Positions 4,971-6,101 of a DNA stretch of 6,101 bases are shown piece by piece (position 1 is the first letter of the stretch; every line of letters begins with the position of its first letter). Position numbers and translations under genes: made by a program. Under the pieces are notes generated by a model. That model ran no database searches. It saw only the letters and a list, made by a program, of their open reading frames with translations, and was not told where the DNA came from. Source of the stretch: Caldifarciminota bacterium (GTDB lineage: Bacteria; Hydrothermota; Hydrothermia; S141-80); NCBI GenBank assembly GCA_015490255.1, contig WFYF01000265.1, forward strand, positions 1-6,101, in the 5' to 3' direction.

Positions 4971-6101
4971 GGTTTCCGAACGAGAAGTTTCCGGCGGTCC
5001 AGTTCCACCTGGATCATCCGGGCAGCCCGCTTCAGGGAGGCCTCCGGTGAAAGCACGCCCCGCAGCGCGGGCTCCAGCCCCTCCGTGGAGAGATACCGCC
5101 GGGCGGTGAACCACACGGGGTCCCGGGGCTCGGTCACGGCATAGGTCACCTGGAGCATGGCTTCCCGCATCCCCGGAACCTCGCGGAAAAGCTCCTGAAG
5201 ACCGGGATGGTCCAGCACGCTGCGGCGAAGGGGCAGATACCCCGTGCCCAGCACCCACCGGACCTGCACATCGGGCCTGAGAAAGAACCGGAGAAACTCC
5301 CGGACGGTCGGATAGGCCGAATCCGGGTGGCCGGCAAACAGGGCCAGGTTGGTTCCCGCCATCACGGTGATGGGCCGTCCGGGGTCCACCTGGGGAATGG
5401 GGGCCACCCCGAGGGGGAAGGCGAGTTTGTCCTTGAGGAACTGATAGGACACGATGGTGCCGAACACCATGGCCACCCGTCCCACCGCGAAGTCGTCCTG
5501 GTGGCTGTAGCCGCTTGCCAGATAGGCCACCTTCGCATCCAGCAGCCCTTTGAGCAGGGAAAGGGCCTGGACCCCCGGGGAATCCGCCACCGCCACCCGA
5601 TCTCCCTCAAAGATCCTGCCTCCCATCTGGTAGAGAATGCACACAAACAGCCAGACATCCACGGGAAAGGCGGTGCCCCACCGTTCGGGTTTGCCGTCCC
5701 CGTCGGCATCCAGGGTGAGTTGATGCGCCAGATCCACAAATTCCGCCCAGGTCCGGGGCGGGGCAAGGCCCAGGCTGTCAAAGAGGGCCCGGTTGTAATA
5801 CAGCACGGGAACGCTTTTGTTGAAGGGGAACGTCCAGAGGGTATCGTCCCAGGTGTTGGCTTCCAGAAAGGGCGGGAAAATGTCTGCCAGAACGGAATCC
5901 GGGAGAAAACCGCTGCCCACCGGTACGAGTTTTCCCGCCTCCCGGAGTTCGGAGGTCCAGGATTCATACACCTGACCGGCCACCGGGAGCTTCCGGGCCA
6001 CCGCCGCGGCCATGATTTTCTGGGAGAGGGTGGCGTAGTTTCCCATAAACACAAGCCGTATGGGGGATTCTGCCGCGCGGTTGAAATCCTGAACGATGTT
6101 C
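4967..6101 (-). CDS. ABC-transporter extracellular solute-binding protein, sugar type, N-terminus beyond the right edge
   Basis: The frame is open from the window edge (first full codon 6100-6098) to the TGA at 4969-4967, giving 377 residues that begin NIVQDFNRAAESPIRLVFMG, the usual first strand of a family 1 (UgpB/MalE-like) binding protein after its signal peptide. Only about 40 residues seem to be missing, probably the signal or lipoprotein leader. Family landmarks include the PFNKSVPVLYYNRALFDSLG stretch (visible residues 92-111), the PPRTWAEF region (114-121), a DADGDGK loop (131-137), the domain-crossing FAVGRVAMVFGT segment (204-215), AGTNLALFAG (248-257) and a WVLGTGYLPLRRS segment (282-294). 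Such proteins capture sugars, glycerol phosphates or polyols in the periplasm for an ABC importer; the ligand cannot be read here. Permease genes are expected outside the window. DxDxDG resembles a calcium loop but lacks the position-12 acid of an EF hand. The in-frame GTG at 6052 is not the start, because the conserved first strand precedes it. Confidence 0.9.
   Translation of the reverse strand, partial: NIVQDFNRAAESPIRLVFMGNYATLSQKIMAAAVARKLPVAGQVYESWTSELREAGKLVPVGSGFLPDSVLADIFPPFLEANTWDDTLWTFPFNKSVPVLYYNRALFDSLGLAPPRTWAEFVDLAHQLTLDADGDGKPERWGTAFPVDVWLFVCILYQMGGRIFEGDRVAVADSPGVQALSLLKGLLDAKVAYLASGYSHQDDFAVGRVAMVFGTIVSYQFLKDKLAFPLGVAPIPQVDPGRPITVMAGTNLALFAGHPDSAYPTVREFLRFFLRPDVQVRWVLGTGYLPLRRSVLDHPGLQELFREVPGMREAMLQVTYAVTEPRDPVWFTARRYLSTEGLEPALRGVLSPEASLKRAARMIQVELDRRKLLVRKP

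Noticed and set aside
3156..5144. A 662-codon open frame on the plus strand
   Set aside because: It runs antisense across the barrel and maf genes, the terminator and the leader, and its translation is low-complexity. The minus-strand genes have family motifs and ribosome-binding sites.
4971..5258. N-terminal extension of the Maf gene to an upstream start at 5258
   Set aside because: The extra 96 residues overlap the conserved C-terminal coding sequence of the solute-binding protein in another frame and are Gly/Pro/Arg-rich. The Maf family N-terminus begins at the ATG at 4970.
5690..5710. Calcium-binding EF-hand in the solute-binding protein
   Set aside because: The DADGDGK loop matches DxDxDG, but the acidic residue expected at position 12 is Gly. 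Such Asp/Gly turns are common in this binding-protein family.
1..6101. CRISPR array, insertion sequence, tRNA or rRNA genes, or a defence system
   Set aside because: I saw no regularly spaced repeats, terminal inverted repeats with a transposase, cloverleaf sequence, or defence-type domains. All coding space is taken by metabolic, transport and envelope genes.

Overview
This is a GC-rich window (about 60% G+C by eye, with AT-richer dips between genes) from a bacterium. Every gene I can support lies on the minus strand, so the natural reading direction is from right to left. A secreted beta-barrel-like protein with a Sec signal peptide, and a periplasmic-type ABC binding protein, suggest a diderm (Gram-negative type) organism. 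The sequence alone does not let me name a phylum.

Layout in transcription order, from high to low coordinates. (1) The tail of an operon: an ABC-transporter extracellular solute-binding protein of the UgpB/MalE type, whose N-terminus lies beyond the right edge, overlapped by 4 bases (ATGA) by a Maf-family nucleotide pyrophosphatase. (2) A single-gene unit after a 63-base gap: a predicted outer-membrane beta-barrel protein of 286 residues. Its Shine-Dalgarno sequence can pair perfectly over 12 bases with the 3' end of 16S rRNA, and a strong GC-hairpin terminator with a T tract follows the gene. (3) A leader of about 240 bases with no convincing gene, then a tightly packed three-gene unit: an alanine dehydrogenase / transhydrogenase-alpha family protein, a 4-hydroxybutyrate CoA-transferase / acetyl-CoA hydrolase family protein (ATGA overlap), and, 9 bases further on, a multi-pass membrane protein truncated by the left edge.

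How the genes may work together: the pairing of an amino-acid-dehydrogenase-like enzyme with a CoA-transferase suggests a small catabolic module in which a keto acid or carboxylic acid made from an amino acid is linked to CoA chemistry, with the membrane protein possibly acting as a partner. This is inference from gene order. The dehydrogenase appears to lack the catalytic histidine of classical alanine dehydrogenases and has a stretch resembling transhydrogenase alpha subunits, so its substrate is open. I see no mobile element, CRISPR array, tRNA or rRNA gene, and no clear sign of a novel defence system. The most unusual points are the atypical dehydrogenase and its operon, the unassigned barrel and membrane proteins, and the extended Shine-Dalgarno.
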